A stretch of DNA of 64,000 bases, taken from contig JAIOIK010000138.1 of NCBI GenBank assembly GCA_019912545.1, positions 1 to 64,000 of the forward strand, in the 5' to 3' direction. Position numbers and translations under genes: made by a program. The DNA is from Ignavibacteria bacterium (GTDB lineage: Bacteria; Bacteroidota; Ignavibacteria; Tepidaquicellales; OLB5). Shown one piece after another: positions 27,108-35,051 of this stretch; the first letter of the stretch is position 1; each line of letters starts with the position of its first letter. The notes under the pieces are model-generated. The model had not been told where the DNA came from and did not search any database. It saw only the letters and a list, made by a program, of their open reading frames with translations.

Positions 27108-27832
27108 CTCCCCTTTGCACCGGTAATGAATAGCGATTTTTTCAATACATCCCTTAGCGAAGCGCTGGAATTCCAGTTTGTGGAGGCATTTTTTCACATT
27201 CTGGACTTGGAATGTTACGATTCCGCTCTGTTTTAGCAACTTTCCAGAATGTGAAAAAGCAAAAGAAAAAGCAAAACCAAAAGCCTGACTCAAAGGCTCA
27301 AAGACTCTAAGACACAAAAAAAGCAAAAGAAAAAAGCAAAGTATGGATCCTTCGTTTCCACTCAGGATGACAAAATCAAAAGCAAAATCAAAACCCAAGG
27401 CCTGACTTCCTCCAATGGGCGGACAAACGACAACTCTAAGACTCAAAGAAAAGCAGAAGCTCTTAAGGCATTCTTTTTTCATTTCACCCCTTTGATTCTG
27501 AAAAGGGGGGACCACATTTTCACTGTTCGTTAATCCACAATTGAAAGAATATTCATTCTTCTCGTATATTGAAATGTGGGTTTAGCTTCTAATAGAAAAT
27601 CAAATGCCCAACCTGTCCGGCAGCCACCGTACTGTCCCTCCCCAAGGAAGAGGGACAAAAGCAAGAAACGAACTGCTGGACAATCCACCCGTTTGGGCTG
27701 TTTTTTTAATGTGCTGGACAGGTTTTTTGCAATTACGGCGGATTTTCACAATCAGTCCAGCGCAAAGCACTGAGATCAGCACGTTCTGCAACAAACAATG
27801 TGCAATCATTCTCATTTGCAAACACTTTTTTT

Positions 27833-27887
27833 CGTTTGAGACGCGAGACTGCGGATTACGCCCCGGAATCGCAATAATTCTCAAACG
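27833..27887. repeat. 55-bp element bounded by a 9-bp inverted repeat
   Basis: CGTTTGAGA at 27833-27841 and TCTCAAACG at 27879-27887 are perfect reverse complements. It resembles in size and design the elements at 28842-28906 and 34743-34816. Confidence 0.5.
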
Positions 27888-28109
27888 TAATATTTTTTCA
27901 TTCGATATTCCCCCCTTTTTCATTATATATGCATTATGCACTTTGATTAAATATAATATATGATATTGGCATATGCAAGTCAAATCTTTTAAGAGGAAAA
28001 GATTTAGCCACTAATTACACGAATTTTATGAAGTTTACGAATTTTTCCCCCTATGTTGATTTTGTCATCCCCGCTCCGCATCCATCCGTAGACGGAAGCG
28101 TGGTATAGC

Positions 28110-28163
28110 AGCATAATTGCGAAACTTCGTTTCGCACTCCGATCACGCGATCGGAGTTACAAT
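28110..28163. repeat. two-hairpin dispersed repeat, copy 1
   Basis: AGCATAATTGCGAAAC... followed by a perfect hairpin ACTCCGATC-ACGC-GATCGGAGT (28136-28157) and TACAAT. The first hairpin is GCGAAAC-TTC-GTTTCGC. Copy 2 lies at 34829-34902 with the same flanks and an extra insert between the hairpins. Confidence 0.7.
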
Positions 28164-28177
28164 AGGGTAGAATAACG

Positions 28178-28219
28178 AACAAGGGGCAACCCCAAAGGGG
28201 CTTTCAGCAGCCCCTTGTT
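28178..28219 (-). terminator. stem-loop downstream of the 1587-residue T9SS gene
   Basis: AACAAGGGGC / GCCCCTTGTT form a 10-bp outer stem, with further internal pairing (GGGGCAACCCC). It lies 40 nt past the stop on the minus strand. There is no T tract after it, so termination is plausible but not certain. Confidence 0.4.
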
Positions 28220-28259
28220 TGATTAATTAAATTTTTTTTGCTTTTTTACTTTTCCTTTT

Positions 28260-31200
28260 TTACTTAACCAACACCATCTTCTTACTCTGTACAAACTCAC
28301 CCGCTTCTATTCTGTAAAAGTACACACCACTGGCATAATTAGAGCCCTCGAACTTAGCATCATAATATCCTGCTTTTTGGAAATCATTCACAAGCGTTTT
28401 GACTTCCCTGCCGAGAATATCGTATATCTTCACAATTACTTTTACATCATTTGGCAATGCATATTTAATTGTAGTTACGGGATTGAACGGATTCGGATAA
28501 TTCTGCGATAAGCTGAACACAAGCGGAATACTACTTTCCTTCCCGCTTTTGCTTTTTACTTCACCGCCAAGAACTTTTTGTATATCCTGCTGAACTATCT
28601 TCATGTGTTCAACTATATTCTTCGGTTTTTCTGTCCTGATAACCTGCTGAAGCGCGCGTTTTTGGTTTAACTGCTTCTGTGAGGTAATATCGCCGCTTCT
28701 TGAATTATCTTCAAGCTTTTTGATAGTCTGCTCATCAATAGATTTAGTGATCTCAAATGCATTATTTATTGATTTGCGGATATTCTGCCTTTGTTCTTTG
28801 GTGTACGGAGATCTATCATCATTTCCCTCAATATCATAATAGTCAAAGGCCCCGCTTTGCGGGATTTCGCTAAGAGCTTCGCTATTAGGCTCAACATGCC
28901 TTTGACCTACATCGTTGCCAAAATTCGCAATCCCAAATCCGACATCCGAAATCCCGGACTTTACATTCGTAATTCCTAATTCGTAATTCCCAATTGAGCT
29001 GACTCCACCGCCCTGACCCTGCATAAGAAGGCTTGTTGCCATATAGTCCCACCGTGCCTGAAGACCCTCGAAATTGTAAGGATTCTGATTTATTATCTGC
29101 TGGAATCCGCTAAGCGCTGATGTGTAATCATGCAAATGTACTTTGCACTTTTGAATGTAATAGTTTGCGCGCTTAACAAGTTCTGAATTATTGCCGTTTG
29201 CAAGTATAAGTCCCTCATAGTAGTTTTTAAGCTCCTGCATTCCTGCTTGTGATGTATCACTTGCTGTTATAGATAAGAACAGTTTTGAAATTGCTCCGAG
29301 GCTTAAAATACTATCAGGATAAGTATTCAGCATTTCGAAGCATTTTAATTCTGCGTTTGAATAATCGTGCTTGCGGATATAAATGCTCAGTGAATCGTTC
29401 ATCTGCTTTGGCGTTTGTACTACTACTTTTGAGCTATGGCTTCCTCCTTCGCCGCCGGTTGTGCCGATGGTATCATAAATATTATCGCCAAGATCCAAAA
29501 CCATAAAATTCATCTGCTCATTCAGGTTGCAACTGCTTAAGTAAGGAGAGAATGTAAATTCAACTTGCGAGCCTTGTTCTCCCCAAGTTATGTAGTTAAC
29601 AGGTGGATCAGACTGTGAGCCCCCAAGCTTAAAGCAGTTTATGGTTGCATCTAATTCTATATCACCCATTGGGAAGTATCCACTCAGATGATAAGAAGTT
29701 TGGTCATCACTTATGTTGAACAGGTTTTCGCCGACATCCATGATAAAATAGCCGTTTTCAGCTTTGATGTTATTTGTTCCTGTGCCGGTATTGGATATAT
29801 CATTCAATCCCCCAAGTTTTAGCGCAGCCGAGCGGTTAAGCCTTGCTATACCGCCTGCTGTGAATATGCCTATTGCATTATCAATTTCTGAGTATATCGT
29901 ATTTCCCGAAATATCAACGGAAGATGTCAAAAGGCTTAAGCCTATATTATTATTATACAGCGCATTGCTCTTGACTGCACCTCCGGTGATACCGCTTAAT
30001 AATATTGCTATATTGCCTTCGCTTATGGTATTATTCTCTATAAGTAATGGAGTGGTCATTCCGGCATAGCCTGAAACATTCACTGCTTCAAGGGTTGAGC
30101 CTGCGAAATTGAATATATTACCGCCAATGTAAATATTATCAATTTCAGGTTCATTGTAATAAACTGCTTTGATGCCGCCTTTAATATTGGAGTTTATATT
30201 AAAGGTGCAGTTCCTAACATCAAGCACGGGGCAATCGATTGCATTAATTGCGTATGTTGTATCGTTTGCAAGTCCCGTAAATGTTGTATTATAAATTCGC
30301 ACTTCGCAGTTGTTAAGTTCAAGTCCATGCCATGCATTACCTGTAATGGAACCAAGTGTTATCGTATTTGATGTTTCAAGGTCACCAATAGTTATCGAAC
30401 CGCCATTTACGACAATTTTAGATGTATCGTTAAACAAAATACTTGTATTGCCGCCGATGGTTATGTTATGGCCATCATTGAATATTGTATCCTTGCATGT
30501 GAATGACTGATTTGATGTTACTTCATCAGCAACAAGCATACCACCCGATTTCATGACAGGAGAAATCTTATACAACCTGCCTTCGCCCGGCTTGAACCAG
30601 CCAAGATCAACAAAGCTATCATAACCGTTTTTATCGAATGCACCTATACTTGAACCATGGGGCGTAACATCGGAGATTTCCCAGATGTTAAAACCTGAAA
30701 ACTCCGGAGAGTCCCGGTCAAAAGCGACGCGAACAAATCTTTCGCCATCATTATGATTTGCCTGCAGAGGTGCACACCTTCTGTTTACGATCATAAAATA
30801 TTTATTGCCATCATCATCGGACTTTTTAAATGTTGCAACCTGAAGATAAGTTGAATCAGGGCAGTCTATTCTCATGTTTTCTGCAGGCGGTTCAGTGGGT
30901 CCGCTTAAATAATTGCAAGACGGGGTACCTGTGTTATGATTAAAGCTCATTACCTGCCAAAAATAGGTGCTGTTATTCAACGAATTACGCTCGTTTTCCA
31001 GGCGGTAAATGTATGAATGCCGGTTTGCATTATCAAAACTCATTAATGTAGGACCCCATGCAGTCAGTTTTTGATTGATGCTTTTTATCTTCTCCCATTT
31101 TAGCTGACCATAAGCATTGGTATCACGAGGTACAAGTGACGTTGTTTGAGGATTTGGAATAGTACATGGGACCGGGTCTACAAGGCCCCTTGCATAATTA

Positions 31201-33023
31201 CCGTTACCCAAACAGCCAAACCCGCCATACCAAAAATACAATGTCCCTTTTGCCCCGTAAGTTACCGGAAGCAAAGTAGTCATTTCCATCTCTTCATTAG
31301 TTGGCTCTCTTAATGCCTCTTCGCCGGCCGTGTACCATAAATGTGTTTGGGGCATATTTATATAGCTGATATTGTTCATTTTCGATAATGTATCCATCGT
31401 TTTTATATACCATGTAAATTGTCCTTTTTTAGTGTGAATATTTGTGCCTGCCGCATCAAGATGTTCCTGAAGCCAGCTTTCATAAACCGCAGGCGTAACC
31501 GGCTCTCCCAGTCTTCCATCTGTTGTGCTATAATTGCTTGATGGCAGCGTACTGGGAACTTTTGAATCATTGTAATTTGTGCCTGCTATTACACCGGTCA
31601 GCGCATATGGTTCTGAAAGAACCTGGGTTTCGCCAACACTATCAATCAGGTATCTCGAAATATGTTCAGCGCTTACTCTATTATTGTTAACATACTCATA
31701 AGGCAAATGTAATATATACTGCTGTAAATTTACCATACTCATTAAAGAAAGATTCTCGTTGCCTGAATAATGCTTCAATTTTTTGCTTACATATGACATA
31801 CACGGTATATGGTTAAACTCAAATTCTTCTATGTAAAACTTTAAAGGTGAGCTGTTAGTATTTCCAAGCGATGCCTCCCATTGTAACCAGCTTTCAAATT
31901 CCTGATCATTACCCTTTAGAAGCCTGTGCGCCACGTCATTATCCACTCTCACATAATCTATCCACATATCACATGTGCCGTACCAGTAAACCTGTATATC
32001 CATTTTGTTACTGCCATCAGTGGGGTAGTTGCCGCGTGAATTAAATGCCCAGCTGCTGTCATTAGGATTAAATGCATTTGTTGCATATGGAGGTACAGCC
32101 TGTATTATTAATTGATTGTCTAACGGCGCAAAATTAAATACTTCAATATACCTGCCATTATAATATGCACCGGGATTTCCATCTACTAAAAAATTTTTTC
32201 CCAATAAATCAGCACTTAAAATTAATCCGTTTTCATAATTATAAATATCTATTCTACAAACTTTATCGTTTTGGTTATTATGAGCAAAATTAGAATCAAT
32301 TCTGACTCTAGGTTTTATGTACCAGTTATATACATTATCTCCCGGCGTCTGTCCAATAGGACTTCGTGTATTGCACTGTTCGCTGTTCGCCTTCAGGCGC
32401 TTCACAACCCACCCTTCTCCGCCGTCGGTCTGGTTTTGTGAGCAATAGCGGACTATCTGTCCTTCCTCTCCCCACTGGCTGTAATCTTCCGTATCAATGC
32501 CTGCGCCGTGATGGTTGAATGAATAAAACCACAGGTTATCATTTTCAGGGATTATTTCGCATTGGTAATCACTTCTCTGCCCGAATGCAAGCTGATCTAT
32601 TTTAGGCCTCTGCATTAAAGTCCGCATATTATTCTGCCCGTTTAATCCTAATCTGTCTGTAACAACACGGGAGTATGTAATATATTCGTTATAAAGATTA
32701 TCGACACGGTTCGCAGGCTGCAAATACCAATCCCAACCGGTAGAGTTATAATCATAATACCTGTCAACTCCTGCATATTTATGCCAGACATTTAATCCAA
32801 GATCTGATATGTTGTTATAAGTTAAATCCTGCGCGCAATCCATAGCCCCAATAAGATATTCATCGCTGATATTTCCCTGAAGAGGCGGAAAAAGAGCGAC
32901 TATATTTTGATTATTAAAGTTTTGCGCAGTACTGTAAATCGAATTTTCGGAAGGTGAATTACGGAAAGCAAATACCAGTATAGTTATCGCTAGGATGAAT
33001 GAAATTGTAAGTATTTTTTTCAT
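28260..33023 (-). CDS. 1587-residue T9SS cargo with parallel beta-helix region
   Basis: Signal peptide at the N-terminus (MKKILTISFILAITILVFAF). Residues of about 30-800 are a large domain with no recognised catalytic motif. About 830-1070 is a right-handed beta-helix-like region with repeated short strands (ITIGGNTSILFNDTSKIVV, VDISGNTIYSEI). About 1170-1330 has helical TPR-like sequence (HDYSNAELKCFEMLNTYPDS). The end is a complete T9SS type A domain (NYPNPFNPVTTIKYALP ... GVYFYRIEAGEF ... KKMVLVK). Around residues 1340-1395 the reading frame runs through inserted repeat DNA (see 28842-28992). Likely a surface adhesin or polysaccharide-related protein; the function is inferred only from architecture. 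Confidence 0.82.
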   Translation of the reverse strand: MKKILTISFILAITILVFAFRNSPSENSIYSTAQNFNNQNIVALFPPLQGNISDEYLIGAMDCAQDLTYNNISDLGLNVWHKYAGVDRYYDYNSTGWDWYLQPANRVDNLYNEYITYSRVVTDRLGLNGQNNMRTLMQRPKIDQLAFGQRSDYQCEIIPENDNLWFYSFNHHGAGIDTEDYSQWGEEGQIVRYCSQNQTDGGEGWVVKRLKANSEQCNTRSPIGQTPGDNVYNWYIKPRVRIDSNFAHNNQNDKVCRIDIYNYENGLILSADLLGKNFLVDGNPGAYYNGRYIEVFNFAPLDNQLIIQAVPPYATNAFNPNDSSWAFNSRGNYPTDGSNKMDIQVYWYGTCDMWIDYVRVDNDVAHRLLKGNDQEFESWLQWEASLGNTNSSPLKFYIEEFEFNHIPCMSYVSKKLKHYSGNENLSLMSMVNLQQYILHLPYEYVNNNRVSAEHISRYLIDSVGETQVLSEPYALTGVIAGTNYNDSKVPSTLPSSNYSTTDGRLGEPVTPAVYESWLQEHLDAAGTNIHTKKGQFTWYIKTMDTLSKMNNISYINMPQTHLWYTAGEEALREPTNEEMEMTTLLPVTYGAKGTLYFWYGGFGCLGNGNYARGLVDPVPCTIPNPQTTSLVPRDTNAYGQLKWEKIKSINQKLTAWGPTLMSFDNANRHSYIYRLENERNSLNNSTYFWQVMSFNHNTGTPSCNYLSGPTEPPAENMRIDCPDSTYLQVATFKKSDDDGNKYFMIVNRRCAPLQANHNDGERFVRVAFDRDSPEFSGFNIWEISDVTPHGSSIGAFDKNGYDSFVDLGWFKPGEGRLYKISPVMKSGGMLVADEVTSNQSFTCKDTIFNDGHNITIGGNTSILFNDTSKIVVNGGSITIGDLETSNTITLGSITGNAWHGLELNNCEVRIYNTTFTGLANDTTYAINAIDCPVLDVRNCTFNINSNIKGGIKAVYYNEPEIDNIYIGGNIFNFAGSTLEAVNVSGYAGMTTPLLIENNTISEGNIAILLSGITGGAVKSNALYNNNIGLSLLTSSVDISGNTIYSEIDNAIGIFTAGGIARLNRSAALKLGGLNDISNTGTGTNNIKAENGYFIMDVGENLFNISDDQTSYHLSGYFPMGDIELDATINCFKLGGSQSDPPVNYITWGEQGSQVEFTFSPYLSSCNLNEQMNFMVLDLGDNIYDTIGTTGGEGGSHSSKVVVQTPKQMNDSLSIYIRKHDYSNAELKCFEMLNTYPDSILSLGAISKLFLSITASDTSQAGMQELKNYYEGLILANGNNSELVKRANYYIQKCKVHLHDYTSALSGFQQIINQNPYNFEGLQARWDYMATSLLMQGQGGGVSSIGNYELGITNVKSGISDVGFGIANFGNDVGQRHVEPNSEALSEIPQSGAFDYYDIEGNDDRSPYTKEQRQNIRKSINNAFEITKSIDEQTIKKLEDNSRSGDITSQKQLNQKRALQQVIRTEKPKNIVEHMKIVQQDIQKVLGGEVKSKSGKESSIPLVFSLSQNYPNPFNPVTTIKYALPNDVKVIVKIYDILGREVKTLVNDFQKAGYYDAKFEGSNYASGVYFYRIEAGEFVQSKKMVLVK
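28842..28906 (-). repeat. 65-bp palindromic element inserted in frame in a T9SS gene
   Basis: GTCAAAGGC (28842-28850) and GCCTTTGAC (28898-28906) are perfect 9-bp ends. Inside are CCCGC-TTT-GCGGG and a second partial palindrome. The gene reads straight through, giving GQRHVEPNSEALSEIPQSG-like sequence. Directly upstream in the gene, 28919-28992 holds degenerate copies of ATTCGYAATYCC. Together they look like repeat DNA made into about 55 residues of protein. Confidence 0.65.
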
Positions 33024-33135
33024 TTTATTAAAAGGTTATGTTATAGTAATAGTAAATTGGACTAAACAGTGAAATATTAACGTAATATAACCTGTTACTT
33101 TATTTCACTATTTAATCAGTATCTCCTCTCAACAT

Positions 33136-33196
33136 GTCAATGACTCGAAAGAGTCGTGGCAAACGGGACTTCTATTAAGTAACTGACGTTACTTAA
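33136..33196 (-). repeat. 3' element of a T9SS gene, copy B, with perfect hairpin containing the stop codon
   Basis: TTAAGTAAC-TGAC-GTTACTTAA is a perfect 9-bp hairpin at 33175-33196 with the TAA of the YCF48/BNR-like gene in the stem. The neighbouring GTCAATGACTCGAAAGAGTC aligns with copy A at 24718. Copies A and B agree over most of about 62 bp. Confidence 0.7.
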
Positions 33197-34670
33197 TTAG
33201 CAGCATTTTCCTTGTTTCTGTAAAAACCTCCTTTCTTCCGCCAATGGCGAATGTTACTGTTAATTTGTAAAAATATACACCGGAAGCATATCCAGAACCA
33301 CTAAAATCTACTTCGTAAGTTCCTGCATTTTGTTCCTGATCGACCAGATCAATAATGTGTTTACCTGTAACATCAAAAACCGATAATCTTATTTTTGCTC
33401 TGTTATTTCTTATTTGATATTTGATATTTGTGTTTGGATTGAATGGATTAGGATAGTTTTGGTATAACATGTATTCTTTCGGCATTTCGTTTGATACTTG
33501 CTGTAAGCCTACAATAAAATTTGTATCTCCTCCGTTAGTTGTATGAATCCCTCCGATACCCGAAGCATAAACCCATCCAATATTCTTATTTATAAATTGA
33601 GGAAACGAATATACCGGAATATGTATGCTTGTATCAGGAATCTGATACAGCCAGTTTGTTCCTTGATTCGTGGTTCTGTATAAGATCCCTCTATTACCAT
33701 TACCAGGATAAAAAACCCAACCCCCAACACCCCATATGGTATCTCTATTAATATTAACAAATCTGGATATTCCAGTAGTTATTATATTGCCACCTGAGGG
33801 TAACGTTTGCCTGATCCAGTTCAGTCCACCATTGGTTGTTTTTTTCATCCAGCCCATAGACATCCAGCCTGTTAAGCTATCAGCAAAATACATATCAGTA
33901 AAACCTGTATCATTCAGGCTGAACCAGTTCATACCGCTGTTTGTAGTTTTAAATAAACGTGGCGCTCCCGAAAACTGACCTGCAAAGCCTATTCTGGAGT
34001 TATACATATAAATATGGTCAGGATTTGCGGGTCCAAGACTTGCCTGCCGTACCCAGTTCGAACCGCCGTTTGATGTGAAAAATACACCACCAGAAGAGGG
34101 GCTGCTGACTGCTAAATATATCGTATCTTCGCTTATGATTTGCATATCATCTACTACAAAAAAGGGATCCGGAGTATTTAAAGAGAACCAATTAATTCCG
34201 CTATTTGTTGTTTTGACTAATTGCGTACTACCATTGTATAAAAAATTTCCACAGCAGTATCCCGTGTTTGTATTAATAAATATAATTTTCTTCATTCCCG
34301 GAAACTGCGCAGTCCCGCTAAACTGTATAAACCAATCATCTCCTCTGTTCGTTGTTCGCATGATAAATACTGAATCATTTTGTGTTGTATAGGGCGTCAC
34401 AGCCCAACCGTTTACACTATCAATAAAGCATATATCTGATATTGCCCTTCCATTCAGATTGGGTAAAAACTGCTGTTGCCAGTTACCTACCATAACGTCT
34501 GAAAAGTTGAAGCCGATTATGAAAAATAAAATGGCGATATAGAATACGAGAGTAGAAAGTGTATTGAGTGCTGAGCGTTTCGAGTCCGTTGAGTGTGTTG
34601 AGTGTGTTGAGTGTGTTGAGTACTCAGAGTGAGTTTGTTGAGGAGGATTATTTGGTATTTCAGGGTGCAT
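33189..34670 (-). CDS. T9SS cargo with YCF48/BNR-type beta-propeller
   Basis: 493 residues. The body is a series of repeats of the type FKTTNSGMNWFS, KKTTNGGLNWIRQ, YRTTNQGTNWLYQ and FFTSNGGSNWVRQ, the Asp-box-like motif of BNR and photosystem II assembly-factor (YCF48-like) propellers. It ends with a T9SS type A domain (NYPNPFNPNTNIKYQI ... GVYFYKLTV ... TRKMLLIK). The signal peptide (LVFYIAILFFIIGFNFSDV) is preceded by an unusually long n-region of about 41 residues that includes a Ser-Thr-His triplet repeat encoded by a 9-bp tandem repeat (34588-34623). No later start codon lies before the signal helix. Ligand unknown; surface export is predicted. Confidence 0.82.
   Translation of the reverse strand: MHPEIPNNPPQQTHSEYSTHSTHSTHSTDSKRSALNTLSTLVFYIAILFFIIGFNFSDVMVGNWQQQFLPNLNGRAISDICFIDSVNGWAVTPYTTQNDSVFIMRTTNRGDDWFIQFSGTAQFPGMKKIIFINTNTGYCCGNFLYNGSTQLVKTTNSGINWFSLNTPDPFFVVDDMQIISEDTIYLAVSSPSSGGVFFTSNGGSNWVRQASLGPANPDHIYMYNSRIGFAGQFSGAPRLFKTTNSGMNWFSLNDTGFTDMYFADSLTGWMSMGWMKKTTNGGLNWIRQTLPSGGNIITTGISRFVNINRDTIWGVGGWVFYPGNGNRGILYRTTNQGTNWLYQIPDTSIHIPVYSFPQFINKNIGWVYASGIGGIHTTNGGDTNFIVGLQQVSNEMPKEYMLYQNYPNPFNPNTNIKYQIRNNRAKIRLSVFDVTGKHIIDLVDQEQNAGTYEVDFSGSGYASGVYFYKLTVTFAIGGRKEVFTETRKMLLIK
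34588..34623. repeat. 9-bp tandem repeat, four units, in coding sequence
   Basis: GTTGAGTGT repeated about four times, the last unit imperfect (GTTGAGTAC). On the minus strand it encodes Ser-Thr-His triplets in the extended N-terminus of the YCF48/BNR-like protein. Unit gain or loss keeps the frame. Confidence 0.8.
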
Positions 34671-34742
34671 AACGTATTGTATTTATCTAAATATAAGTAT
34701 TAATTTAAATTTATTACAGAGAAATTTATGTTGCTAAAGCAT

Positions 34743-34816
34743 GTTGTTGGTGAACTTAGAAACAAGTCAGGCAACACTCTACGAGTCTTCGACTCGAGGA
34801 GTAGTAGACCAACAAC
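34743..34816. repeat. 74-bp element bounded by a 9-bp inverted repeat
   Basis: GTTGTTGGT (34743-34751) and ACCAACAAC (34808-34816) are perfect reverse complements, with an inner palindrome CGAGTC-TT-CGACTCG near 34781-34796. Together with the repeat at 34829 it fills most of the 381-bp gap 34671-35051, where I see no gene. Confidence 0.55.
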
Positions 34817-34828
34817 GGGGTGAAAAAA

Positions 34829-34902
34829 AGCATAATTGCGAAATTTCGTTTCTCCGAAGGAGTCCTTTGGACACACTCCGATCAGGCGATCGGAGTTACA
34901 AT
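34829..34902. repeat. two-hairpin dispersed repeat, copy 2
   Basis: AGCATAATTGCGAAAT... then, after about 20 extra bases, the perfect hairpin ACTCCGATC-AGGC-GATCGGAGT (34875-34896) and TACAAT. It matches copy 1 at 28110-28163 apart from the insert and a few changes, including one swap in the loop. Confidence 0.7.
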
Positions 34903-35015
34903 GGTGGAAATGCAGGTAATTCATAGAAAACTTATACATTGTTTTTGGGCTGTTTCTCAACATTCAGTTAATCCTATACCCTGCTAATTTCATTGCAGTA
35001 AAAATCAAATTTCCG

Positions 35016-35023
35016 TAATTTTG
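35016..35023 (+). promoter_or_regulatory. Bacteroidota-type -7 box for glgA
   Basis: TAATTTTG (TAnnTTTG), 28 nt before the glgA ATG. Confidence 0.45.
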
Positions 35024-35051
35024 TAAATTACACCAAATTAAATCCAACTGA

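Larger units (their letters stand above)
26936..28259. other. repeat-rich intergenic region, no convincing gene
   Basis: 1.3 kb without a credible CDS. It holds a perfect 9-bp hairpin at 27086-27107, a purine-rich low-complexity stretch of AAAAGCAAAAG-like units (about 27245-27390), a nested palindrome at 27833-27887, a two-hairpin repeat at 28110-28163 that recurs at 34829, and a stem-loop at 28178-28219. The open frames that cross it are low-complexity or overlap each other on both strands. Composition and patchiness suggest accumulation of short mobile repeats. Confidence 0.6.

Noticed and set aside
27096-27515. 139-residue minus-strand ORF
   Set aside because: Low-complexity Phe/Leu/Ser-rich translation of an AAAAGC-like repeat stretch, crossing a perfect hairpin; no signal or domain.
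27600-27983. Overlapping ORFs on both strands (127 and 119 residues)
   Set aside because: Both frames are open only by chance in repeat-rich DNA; neither has a family pattern or start context.
34588-34623. CRISPR-like repeat
   Set aside because: Units are 9 bp and directly adjacent with no spacers. No CRISPR array or cas gene was seen anywhere in the window.
34700-34963. 87-residue minus-strand ORF
   Set aside because: It covers the two palindromic repeats at 34743 and 34829, and the translation has no conserved feature.
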